Notes under the pieces: generated by a model
What the model saw: only the letters and a program-made list of their open reading frames with translations
Databases searched by the model: none
What the model was told of the DNA's origin: nothing
Made by a program: the position numbers and the translations under genes
DNA from: Shewanella sp. KT0246
GTDB taxonomy: Bacteria > Pseudomonadota > Gammaproteobacteria > Enterobacterales > Shewanellaceae
Length of the DNA: 64,000 bases
Direction of reading: 5' to 3'
Assembly: GCF_019654955.1 (NCBI RefSeq)
Contig: NZ_BPEV01000011.1
Location: forward strand, 1-64,000
Shown: positions 27,352-35,036 of the stretch, in pieces
How the letters are laid out: every line of letters starts with the position of its first letter
Position numbering within the stretch: position 1 is the first letter of the stretch

Positions 27352-28233
27352 TTATTCGTTTTCAGTTTTTGTTTCATTTTTTACGGTGTTATTAGTGTCA
27401 ATTGCGTTGCTAGTAGTGCTTTCAGGTGTTGCTTTAATCAAGTATTTCCATCCAATCCATAGCATTAACGATAAAAATACCGCCGCCATAGTGAACCACT
27501 GTAGTGCATAGCCTTGGTGCTTTTGGGCTGATAATGGAATCGGTGTCCAAGGCTTAGGTAATGCAATCTTAGGGATTGAATCTGGCTGCAGTACTACTGG
27601 TGCCAGTGGGTGGCCTATTTTCTCAGCTAAGGCCGCTAAATTAAGGTTTTGAAAACGCATAACATTGCCGTCTTCTGAATGGAGCTGGTGGCTTAAGGGG
27701 TTAACTTGTTTTTGATAAACGCGGCCATTAAGGTCAATGGCTGACAATGGCACTGGAGTAATGTCAGGTAAAATTCGACGATCGATATTGGCTGCGACAA
27801 ACCCTAACTCAACCATTAGCCAAGGCAGGTCTTGCAAATCAGAATCTGAAATTTGAAATACTTGGTAGGCCAGGTAACCAACTCGGCCTTCAAACACTTG
27901 GTTATCGAGTAGCAATATTTGCTGATTAACAGGCGTAGCGTTGACGCTTAAACGGTAACCACTGAGTCTTTCATCAGCGTCAAAAGCAAGCAATTCATCA
28001 AAACTTAATTCACTGGCTGCTTGTCTTGCTGATAACGTCGCTTGCCACGCAGTTTTTTGCTCCGCTCTATCAAGTTGCCAAACACCTAACTTGACCAAAA
28101 TACAAAACACACTCACAGTAACAACTAGCAATAACCCAGTAGATAGTCGCCAGACTCGCAAAGGAGAGCCCATGGCAGCGTTAGATACCTTAGTTATTTT
28201 CAAGCTTGTATTAGTACTGCTGCTTGTATTCAT
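27352..28233 (-). CDS. SURF1 family cytochrome oxidase assembly protein
   Basis: The product is up to 293 residues, with two membrane helices, one near the N-terminus (WRLSTGLLLVVTVSVFCILVKLGVWQLDRAEQK) and one near the C-terminus (HQGYALQWFTMAAVFLSLMLWIGWKYL). This is the SURF1/Shy1 layout, and GVWQLDRAEQK and YALQWF are conserved motifs. It helps heme A reach subunit I. The start is uncertain: ATG 28233 has no clear ribosome site, and ATG 28173 (MGSPLRVWRL) would give 273 residues. With either start it overlaps the start of the opposite-strand small gene. Confidence 0.92.
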   Translation of the reverse strand: MNTSSSTNTSLKITKVSNAAMGSPLRVWRLSTGLLLVVTVSVFCILVKLGVWQLDRAEQKTAWQATLSARQAASELSFDELLAFDADERLSGYRLSVNATPVNQQILLLDNQVFEGRVGYLAYQVFQISDSDLQDLPWLMVELGFVAANIDRRILPDITPVPLSAIDLNGRVYQKQVNPLSHQLHSEDGNVMRFQNLNLAALAEKIGHPLAPVVLQPDSIPKIALPKPWTPIPLSAQKHQGYALQWFTMAAVFLSLMLWIGWKYLIKATPESTTSNAIDTNNTVKNETKTENE

Positions 28234-28399
28234 ATTATTTAATCTAGCTAGAGCCCTGTTTATTATGGTGAAAGCTGAAACGAAACAACCTATGAGTCAA
28301 TTTTTAGGACGTAGAGTTATCTTTTCTGCTTTAGTCATGTTGCTGCTATTACTGGCCTTAGGGCTAGGTTGGGTAACGCCCAACCCTAGGCCGTACTAG
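28172..28399 (+). CDS. DUF2909 family twin-helix small protein, antisense within the oxidase cluster
   Basis: The ATG at 28172 (MAALDTLVIFKLVLVLLL) lies behind AAGGAG. The 75-residue product has two membrane helices, one at residues ~8-28 and one near FSALVMLLLLLALGLGWV. It matches the small DUF2909 proteins that sit in reverse orientation between subunit III and SURF1 genes in Pseudomonas and relatives. It ends 10 bp from the stop of ctaE, which is convergent, and its start codon overlaps the alternative SURF1 start on the other strand. Its role is unknown, but the conserved position implies a link with the oxidase. Confidence 0.85.
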   Translation: MAALDTLVIFKLVLVLLLVFILFNLARALFIMVKAETKQPMSQFLGRRVIFSALVMLLLLLALGLGWVTPNPRPY

Positions 28400-28409
28400 T
28401 TAGATTTAT

Positions 28410-29285
28410 TTAAATCACGTAGACAAAAATAAACAAACATAGCCAAACTACATCGACAAAATGCCAATACCAACTACCTGATTGGAAGGCAAAATGGCTT
28501 TCTGGGGTGAAATGACCTTTGAGCACCCTAAAGAACAAGATAATTAGAAAGACCGTTCCTAAGGTCACGTGCATGCCGTGAAAGCCAGTAAGCAAAAAGA
28601 AGGTATTACCGTAAATACCTGATGAAAGCGTTAGCCCCATTTCTTGGTATGCATGAACATATTCCTCTACCTGCAAGAATAAGAATCCAATACCTAATAA
28701 AATGGTAAGCCCTAGCCAGACTTTTAATGCGCCGCGTTTAGACTTCTCTAAAGACACATGAGCAAAGTGCAATGTGACAGAAGAGGCTAATAAGATGAGG
28801 GTGTTATACAGTGGTAACCCTGTCCAAGGCATAGCTTCTGTAGTGGTGCCATCAGGCGTTTTAATAAGAGGCCACATCGCTTCAAAGGTTGGCCATAACA
28901 CCTCGTGGGTCATGGCGTTGTTCGAGCTACCACCAAGCCAAGGGATTGCGACCATTCTGGCGTAGAACAAGGCGCCAAAAAATGCGCCGAAGAACATAAT
29001 TTCAGAGAAAATAAACCAGCTCATTCCTTGACGAAATGAACGATCCATTTGCGCTGAATATAAGCCTGACATTGATTCATCAATGACATTTTTAAACCAG
29101 CCAAATAGCATAAAGATAATGACTGCAATACCAGCCACTAATATATAACCACCTGAAGTATCTTCAGTGGCTAACTGTTGAACGTAAGAACCAGCGCCAA
29201 AAGCAATGAGGAATAACCCAATTGCGCCGGTAATGGGCCAAACGCTTTGCGCTGGCACGTAGTAGTTTTCATGTTTGGTTGTCAT
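28410..29285 (-). CDS. ctaE: Cytochrome c oxidase subunit III
   Basis: The 291-residue polytopic protein has seven hydrophobic helices and the COX3 signatures MSWFIFSEIMFFGAFFGALFYAR, GFHGMHVTLGT and a terminal FQSGSWYWHFVDVVWLCLFIFVYVI. It stabilises the subunit I active site and proton uptake. Its ATG overlaps the stop of ctaG (ATGA), so the two are probably coupled in translation. It is convergent with the small DUF2909 gene. Confidence 0.96.
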   Translation of the reverse strand: MTTKHENYYVPAQSVWPITGAIGLFLIAFGAGSYVQQLATEDTSGGYILVAGIAVIIFMLFGWFKNVIDESMSGLYSAQMDRSFRQGMSWFIFSEIMFFGAFFGALFYARMVAIPWLGGSSNNAMTHEVLWPTFEAMWPLIKTPDGTTTEAMPWTGLPLYNTLILLASSVTLHFAHVSLEKSKRGALKVWLGLTILLGIGFLFLQVEEYVHAYQEMGLTLSSGIYGNTFFLLTGFHGMHVTLGTVFLIILFFRVLKGHFTPESHFAFQSGSWYWHFVDVVWLCLFIFVYVI

Positions 29286-29845
29286 CTTGCTGCTCCTTGC
29301 TCTATGGCCGCAGTTTGTTTGTCTGTGATGTCATAGAGGGTATAAGAGAGAGTCAAAGTTTTAATGGAATCTGGTAAGTCTGGATCCACATAAAAGATTA
29401 ATGGCAGTTCAGCATCAGCCTTTGCAGCTAGGGGTTGTTGATTAAAACAAAAGCACTCTGTTTTATTGAAATACGCCGCGCCTTGGCCTGGTGATACCGA
29501 AGGTATGGCTTGGCCAACAAGGGGATTAGCAGATAGATTTTTTGCTAAAAAGGCTGTGCGAGTGAGCTCGCCTGGGTGAACCTGAATACTGTTCACCTTA
29601 GGGCCAAATTCCCACGGCATGCTGCCTTGTACTTGGGCGATAAATTCAATAGTAATGGTGCGGTCTTTATCAACGACCACCGCTTCATAACTACTTGCGG
29701 TACCTTGGGGTTTTCCGTTAATGCCCAAGGTATCGCACAGCACGTCATAAAGCGGCACTAGCGCAAAACCAAAGCCGAACATACCGATAGAACCCAGTAC
29801 GAGACCTATTAATAATTTACGGTTTGATTTTGTTGGCTGGCTCAT
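29282..29845 (-). CDS. ctaG: Cytochrome c oxidase assembly protein CtaG (Cox11)
   Basis: The 187-residue protein has an N-terminal anchor (LLIGLVLGSIGMFGFGFALVPLYDVLCDTLGINGK) and a periplasmic immunoglobulin-like domain. It carries the copper-binding motif KTECFCFNQQPL typical of Cox11. It inserts copper into the CuB site of subunit I. It starts one base after coxA stops and overlaps ctaE, consistent with tight operon packing. Confidence 0.96.
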   Translation of the reverse strand: MSQPTKSNRKLLIGLVLGSIGMFGFGFALVPLYDVLCDTLGINGKPQGTASSYEAVVVDKDRTITIEFIAQVQGSMPWEFGPKVNSIQVHPGELTRTAFLAKNLSANPLVGQAIPSVSPGQGAAYFNKTECFCFNQQPLAAKADAELPLIFYVDPDLPDSIKTLTLSYTLYDITDKQTAAIEQGAAR

Positions 29846-29846
29846 A

Positions 29847-31469
29847 TCACTTTACCTCTGGTGGTGTAGTGAATGAGTGATAAGGTGCTGGACTTGGGAT
29901 GGTCCATTCTAGTCCTTCAGCGCCTTCCCAAGGTTTATCCGCAGCTTTCTCACCGCCTCGAACACACTTAATAACAACAGCAAGGAAGATTAGTTGTGAT
30001 AAACCAAATGCAAACCCACCAATTGAGACAATTTGGTTAACATCAGCAAATTGAATCGCATAATCAGGAATACGACGCGGCATACCCGCAAGTCCTAAGA
30101 AGTGCATTGGGAAAAACAACACGTTGACTGAAATAGTGCTACACCAGAAATGCCAGCGGCCTAAGGTTTCGCTATACATGTGGCCTGTCCATTTCGGCAG
30201 CCAGTAATAAGCTGCGGCCATAATGGAGTACACTGCGCCCGTTACTAGTACGTAGTGGAAATGCGCCACAACAAAGTAAGTATCATGGTATTGGAAATCC
30301 GCAGGTGTAATCGCCAGCATTAATCCAGAGAATCCACCAATTGTGAACAGAATAATAAAGGCAACTGCAAACAACATTGGGGTTTCAAAGGTTATTGAGC
30401 CACGCCACATCGTCGCAACCCAGTTAAATACCTTAACCCCTGTGGGCACCGCAATGAGCATGGTGCAATACATGAAGAACAACTCTGCAAATACTGGCAT
30501 GCCCGTGGTAAACATGTGATGCGCCCACACCAAGAAAGACAGAATCGCAATACTTGAGGTGGCGTAAACCATGGAGGAGTATCCGAATAGCTTTTTGCGG
30601 CTAAAGGTCGGCACAATCGCTGAGATAATACCGAATGAGGGTAAAATCATAATGTAAACTTCGGGGTGGCCGAAGAACCAGAAAATGTGCTGGAACATGA
30701 CGGGGTCGCCACCACCTGCAGCATCGAAGAAGCTGGTACCGAAGTATTTATCGGTTAATACCATGGTCACTGCGCCTGCAAGCACTGGCATCACCGCTAT
30801 CAATAAGAATGCGGTAATTAACCAAGTCCATACGAACAGTGGCAACTTCATCCAAGTCATACCTGGTGCACGCATATTCACAATTGTCACGACCACGTTG
30901 ATCGCGCCCATAATTGAGCTTATTCCCATAATGTGTACTGAGAATACAAATAGTGCAGTGGTATCAGGGCTGTAGGTCGTTGAGAGTGGAGCGTAGAACG
31001 TCCAACCAAAGTTAGGGCCGCCGCCTTCCATAAATAACGAACTTAATAGAATGGCAAACGCGAATGGTAGGATCCAAAAACTCCAGTTATTCATTCGAGG
31101 CAGTGCCATATCCGGCGCACCAATCATCATAGGAATAAGCCAGTTAGCTAAGCCGGTAAAGGCTGGCATAACGGCACCAAATACCATGATAAGTCCGTGA
31201 ACTGTGGTCATTTGGTTGAAAAAGTTTGGATCAACTAATTGTAAACCCGGCTGGAACAATTCGGCGCGGATAACCATCGCCATTGCACCGCCCGTGAGAA
31301 ACATTAGAAAACTAAACCACAAATATAATGAGCCGATGTCTTTATGGTTAGTGGTTAAAATCCAGCGCATGATGCCTTTCGGCGCGCCATGATGGTGATC
31401 ATCATGGCCATGGTCATCGTGAGAATGACCATCATGAGCTTCGGTTGTATCTTGTGTAATAGTGCTCAT
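29847..31469 (-). CDS. coxA: Cytochrome c oxidase subunit I
   Basis: The 540-residue, 12-helix heme-copper oxidase catalytic subunit shows the heme a ligand His in [17 protein letters not shown], the CuB and crosslinked His-Tyr region [17 protein letters not shown], a CuB HH pair in WAHHMFTTG, and the heme ligands in [15 protein letters not shown]. These place it in the A-type (aa3) oxidases. The N-terminus has an unusual His/Asp-rich stretch (residues ~12-29). It follows coxB by 9 bp and precedes the assembly gene ctaG. Confidence 0.97.
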   Translation of the reverse strand: MSTITQDTTEAHDGHSHDDHGHDDHHHGAPKGIMRWILTTNHKDIGSLYLWFSFLMFLTGGAMAMVIRAELFQPGLQLVDPNFFNQMTTVHGLIMVFGAVMPAFTGLANWLIPMMIGAPDMALPRMNNWSFWILPFAFAILLSSLFMEGGGPNFGWTFYAPLSTTYSPDTTALFVFSVHIMGISSIMGAINVVVTIVNMRAPGMTWMKLPLFVWTWLITAFLLIAVMPVLAGAVTMVLTDKYFGTSFFDAAGGGDPVMFQHIFWFFGHPEVYIMILPSFGIISAIVPTFSRKKLFGYSSMVYATSSIAILSFLVWAHHMFTTGMPVFAELFFMYCTMLIAVPTGVKVFNWVATMWRGSITFETPMLFAVAFIILFTIGGFSGLMLAITPADFQYHDTYFVVAHFHYVLVTGAVYSIMAAAYYWLPKWTGHMYSETLGRWHFWCSTISVNVLFFPMHFLGLAGMPRRIPDYAIQFADVNQIVSIGGFAFGLSQLIFLAVVIKCVRGGEKAADKPWEGAEGLEWTIPSPAPYHSFTTPPEVK

Positions 31470-31478
31470 TTTAATCCC

Positions 31479-33056
31479 TTACTTTCCATGACCATCAACG
31501 TCAGAAGCCTGTACAGCATCTCCCGAGTCATTACCCCAAGCGTTACGCTCATAAGTAATCACTGCTGCGAGTTGTTGCGGTGTGAGTAGAGAACCAAATG
31601 CCTGCATTGCAGTACCAGCCTTGCCATTGACAACAACTTCAATGTGTCCTTCAACTGGTCCAGTAATAGCTGGGCTACCGATTAATGAAGGGAAAGCCCC
31701 CGGTAATCCTGTGCCTGCAGCCTGATGACATGCAGCGCAATTGGTCATATAGACTTGCTCGCCCATGGTCATGAGTTCATCCATGGTTAAATCATCTAGT
31801 ACGACTTCAGCTTTAACTTCTTTCACAACTTCTGCAGCGGCTTCGGTTACGGCTTGCTCTACATTTGATGGATCAATTTCAGCAGGTAAGGTCACAGGCG
31901 TAGCGGTTTGTTCTGATGTAGTCTCAGTTGAGCTTGCTGAACCGCCACCATTGATGTCAGCTGCTTGCACTACATCGCCAGAGTCATTACCCCAAGCATT
32001 TCGCTCGTAGGTCACAACTGCAGCAATTTCAGTCGCAGTAAGCTGTTTAGCAAATGCCTGCATCGCAGTGCCTGGTTTACCGTTAACCACAATATCAACA
32101 TGATCGCTAACAGGACCCTTAATCAGAGGGCTACCAATAAGAGATGGGAATACACCAGGAAGGCCTGCACCATTAGGTTGGTGACATGCGGCGCAAACGC
32201 CCATATAGACTTTCTCACCTTGAGCCATTAACTCATCATATGTGAGTGTTTGCGAAAGCGAGGCTTCTGCAGCAGCTTTAGCATCGACAGCTAGCTGCTT
32301 TTGGTCAAGTAACCATTGGTCATAATCGGCTTCAGAAAGTGCTTCGACCACAATAGGCATAAAACCGTGATCTTTTCCGCACAACTCAGCACATTGGCCG
32401 CGGTAGGTGCCAACTTTATCAATGCGTGTCCATGCTTCATTAATGAAACCGGGATTAGCGTCTTTTTTAACCGCAAAAGCAGGTACCCACCATGAGTGAA
32501 TAACGTCATCACTGGTCATTAAGAAACGCACTTTACGATTGATTGGTAATACGAGCGGCTTATCAACTTCTAGCAAGTAAGTTTCAGTTTTTTCAGCAGA
32601 ACCTTGGATTTGATCTGCTGGAGTTGAAAGCAAACTGAAGAACTCGACGTCTTCATTGAAATAGCTGTAATGCCACTTCCACTGAGAGCCGGTAACTTTA
32701 ATGGTTAAATCTGCATCGCTAGGATCTTCCATAGCTATCAGAGTTTTAGTGGCAGGAATTGCCATACCGATAAGGATGATAAATGGCACGACAGTCCATG
32801 CTATTTCAACCTTGGTACTGTCATGAAAATCGGCAGGTTTAGCGCCTTTAGATTTTCTGTGATAGATCATCGAGTAAATCATGATCCCAAAGACCACAAC
32901 ACCAATCGCACAACAGATATATAGAATAATCATATGGAGGTCATAAACCCTACCACTGATTTCTGTCACACCTTGTGTCATGTTAAGCGGCATATCAGCC
33001 GCAGCAAGCGGCACTGCAAATAGCAGCACCATTAATCCATACAACAATCGCTTCAC
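31479..33056 (-). CDS. coxB: Cytochrome c oxidase subunit II with two C-terminal cytochrome c domains
   Basis: The 525-residue protein has a signal peptide (to ~residue 20), two membrane helices (~40-62 and ~83-100), and a CuA cupredoxin domain with His187 and the C222-AELC226-GKDH230-GFM233 cluster. Two class I cytochrome c domains follow, with CAACH motifs at 288-292 and 440-444 and matching TAMQAF methionine segments. The domains are near-duplicates joined by an Ala/Glu/Val-rich linker. Many caa3 oxidases carry one heme c domain, so the second is notable. The protein accepts electrons from soluble cytochrome c and feeds CuA. It is the first gene of the cluster. Confidence 0.96.
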   Translation of the reverse strand: MKRLLYGLMVLLFAVPLAAADMPLNMTQGVTEISGRVYDLHMIILYICCAIGVVVFGIMIYSMIYHRKSKGAKPADFHDSTKVEIAWTVVPFIILIGMAIPATKTLIAMEDPSDADLTIKVTGSQWKWHYSYFNEDVEFFSLLSTPADQIQGSAEKTETYLLEVDKPLVLPINRKVRFLMTSDDVIHSWWVPAFAVKKDANPGFINEAWTRIDKVGTYRGQCAELCGKDHGFMPIVVEALSEADYDQWLLDQKQLAVDAKAAAEASLSQTLTYDELMAQGEKVYMGVCAACHQPNGAGLPGVFPSLIGSPLIKGPVSDHVDIVVNGKPGTAMQAFAKQLTATEIAAVVTYERNAWGNDSGDVVQAADINGGGSASSTETTSEQTATPVTLPAEIDPSNVEQAVTEAAAEVVKEVKAEVVLDDLTMDELMTMGEQVYMTNCAACHQAAGTGLPGAFPSLIGSPAITGPVEGHIEVVVNGKAGTAMQAFGSLLTPQQLAAVITYERNAWGNDSGDAVQASDVDGHGK

Positions 33057-33450
33057 AAGACCACTCCTCTGCCAATTGCGATTTGCAATAACAACAAGGA
33101 AAAGTCACACAGTAATACTCTGCTCTATGCAAACTTCTCTAATTCCCGAAAAAGTTTGATCACTTCAAAGTACACGGTGGCTGCGAGTATCAATACTCGA
33201 TTATTTTATTGGGTTATGGTGGCCACACTTGTACCTAATACTGAACTTTTCAATTCTTAAATTGACGCTTTTTATTCAAGGCTTTCTATACCGCATGGTA
33301 CCAGCACAATCTTTACAGCGTTTTGTAGCTTCTTATCGTTTTACTAACTCAAGAGTGATAACAATTTGTTAGCCTCTTGTTAACTACATTACTTGGAGAT
33401 TAAATATTGATCAAGATCACTTTATCATCTAATTTGCTGAAAAAAGGCGT
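33057..33450. other. Upstream region of the oxidase operon
   Basis: This ~390-bp non-coding stretch must hold the coxB promoter. Apart from an FNR-like site at 33407-33420, nothing gene-like is seen. Confidence 0.5.
33407..33420. promoter_or_regulatory. FNR/EtrA-like box candidate upstream of coxB
   Basis: TTGATCAAGATCAC matches the FNR consensus TTGAT-N4-ATCAA at nine of ten defined positions. It is about 350 bp before coxB, which is far for direct control. It is equally close to the sulA terminator, so function is uncertain. Confidence 0.4.
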
Positions 33451-33485
33451 AAAAAAAGCCCTTCACAGTAATGAAGGGCTTTTTT
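33451..33485. terminator. Terminator of the lexA-sulA operon
   Basis: AGCCCTTCA pairs with TGAAGGGCT around a 6-nt loop, with A and T tracts on both sides. It lies 14 bp beyond the sulA stop on the minus strand. Confidence 0.9.
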
Positions 33486-33498
33486 AAGAGAGATTAGT

Positions 33499-34005
33499 TT
33501 AGTGGAAAGCAGATAAATTTAACCGTGATGGTGCTGCTAAAGTATTGTCGCTCATATGTTCATCATGTAAGTGAGTATTTACATCCTCAATGATTACACC
33601 TTGTGCCAAAGCACTTTTAGCGACTAACTGAATGCGTCGATTATCGCGAGCATCTAATGGTGTTGTCCATGTAATAACTGCACTGGAAGTACCACTTGTT
33701 AATGCTTTTTCCATTGCCCAAAGTGTTTCAACTTCATCTTTGGTATGAACAAGCAATACTCGATCCATACGAACATTGGCATTGGCCAATATTTGCTTAT
33801 AGCCAATATGTGGTGGATTAATTAATACAATCCAACGGCCTTGTTGGCTTAACACTGCTAACTGGCTGCATAACTGGGTTAGCTCAGTGATGCCTTGATT
33901 AGCACTTTGTTTGGTTTCAATACCTTGTTTAACAGGCGCTGTGGCTGATGTCATGTCTACCCACAAGCCAGGGTGACGTGGTGCATTACCTAATAATGTG
34001 TTCAT
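33499..34005 (-). CDS. sulA: SulA-like SOS cell division inhibitor
   Basis: The start chosen is the ATG at 34005 ([15 protein letters not shown]). It overlaps the lexA stop as ATGA, and the ribosome site GGAGG is formed by lexA's last glycine codons. The 168-residue protein has the SulA-type core [55 protein letters not shown] and a later [25 protein letters not shown]. SulA blocks FtsZ polymerisation during the SOS response. Here it is translationally coupled to lexA rather than being a separate SOS gene as in E. coli. Confidence 0.88.
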   Translation of the reverse strand: MNTLLGNAPRHPGLWVDMTSATAPVKQGIETKQSANQGITELTQLCSQLAVLSQQGRWIVLINPPHIGYKQILANANVRMDRVLLVHTKDEVETLWAMEKALTSGTSSAVITWTTPLDARDNRRIQLVAKSALAQGVIIEDVNTHLHDEHMSDNTLAAPSRLNLSAFH

Positions 34006-34619
34006 AACCAACCTCCATTTCGGATAACGCCAACAGCAAGTCCTTCAATGGTGAGACTCTGGCATGTTAAATCGACTTTTATCGGCGAATATTGTTCATT
34101 TTCTGCATGCAGATAAACAACATTGCCTTTCTTTTCAAAACGTTTAACGGTGACATCATCGTCAACACGAGCTACGACAACTTGTCCATTTTTGGCTTGC
34201 TGCATTTTGTGCACAGCCAATAAGTCACCTTCAATAATGCCAATATCTTTCATACTGTCGCCACGAACGCGTAGTAAGAAATTAGCATTAGGTTTGAACA
34301 TTTCAGGATCGACTTGAAAGTACTGTTCAACATGTTCCATTGCGAGGATAGGTTCACCAGCCGCAACCTGACCGATAAGCGGTAATCCTTCTTCGACTTC
34401 CTCTTCTTCCTGAATCATGCGAATGCCGCGTGAAGTACCAGGAATAATTTCGATACAACCTTTTTTAGCAAGTGCTTTTAAATGCTCTTCAGCAGCATTA
34501 GCACTTTTAAAGCCTAATCTAGTGGCAATTTCTGCACGAGTTGGTGGCATACCTGTCTCGGCAATATTACATTTAATTAGTTCTAGAATTTCAGCTTGTC
34601 GTGGCGTTAAAGGTCTCAT
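34002..34619 (-). CDS. lexA: LexA repressor
   Basis: The 205-residue protein has an N-terminal winged HTH ([48 protein letters not shown]) and a C-terminal S24 peptidase domain. The self-cleavage site is A87-G88 (QVAAGEP), with catalytic Ser122 ([10 protein letters not shown]) and Lys159 (DDVTVKRF). It represses SOS genes and cleaves itself when RecA filaments form. Two perfect LexA boxes in its own promoter show autoregulation. The position next to plsB is conserved in gammaproteobacteria, though dgkA is absent here. Confidence 0.97.
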   Translation of the reverse strand: MRPLTPRQAEILELIKCNIAETGMPPTRAEIATRLGFKSANAAEEHLKALAKKGCIEIIPGTSRGIRMIQEEEEVEEGLPLIGQVAAGEPILAMEHVEQYFQVDPEMFKPNANFLLRVRGDSMKDIGIIEGDLLAVHKMQQAKNGQVVVARVDDDVTVKRFEKKGNVVYLHAENEQYSPIKVDLTCQSLTIEGLAVGVIRNGGWL

Positions 34620-34627
34620 GTTGATTC

Positions 34628-34643
34628 CTGTTTTTTTATACAG
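34628..34643. promoter_or_regulatory. LexA box 1, lexA promoter
   Basis: CTGTTTTTTTATACAG fits CTGT-N8-ACAG exactly. It begins 9 bp upstream of the lexA start codon. Confidence 0.9.
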
Positions 34644-34646
34644 TGA

Positions 34647-34662
34647 CTGTCATTATATACAG
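34647..34662. promoter_or_regulatory. LexA box 2, lexA promoter
   Basis: CTGTCATTATATACAG fits CTGT-N8-ACAG exactly. It lies 19 bp (about two helical turns) from box 1, which would favour cooperative binding on one face. Confidence 0.92.
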
Positions 34663-34846
34663 TATCCTTGGTCGTGCAAGTATTAACCAATGAATTTTAA
34701 GGATGATACCGATTAAAGTTCATTTTTAACAGATTGACAAAATTTAAATTTGTTTAAAAACAGTTATTTAAGTCATTCCCGTTGGAAGGGGATTTATTTT
34801 GATTAAATTAACATTGATAAACAAATGATTCGGTTTTTCGTCGATA

Positions 34847-34862
34847 CAGTATATTTATACAG
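34847..34862. promoter_or_regulatory. Degenerate LexA box candidate upstream of plsB
   Basis: CAGTATATTTATACAG differs from CTGT-N8-ACAG at one defined base. The surrounding TACAGTATATTTATACAGTA closely resembles strong LexA sites. It lies about 140-190 bp before plsB. Confidence 0.45.
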
Positions 34863-35036
34863 TACTGATGTTCACTTTTGATAAGTATAAATAAGTGACT
34901 TATTTGCTTATATAATTAGCCTTAAAGGGATTTAGTTTGATGCTTAATTGTTAACTACATATACGCAGGTTAGTGAATCCCACCTAGATTCTGGTATCCT
35001 ATGCGCAATAAATCGTTGTTGATAATGCGAATACTC

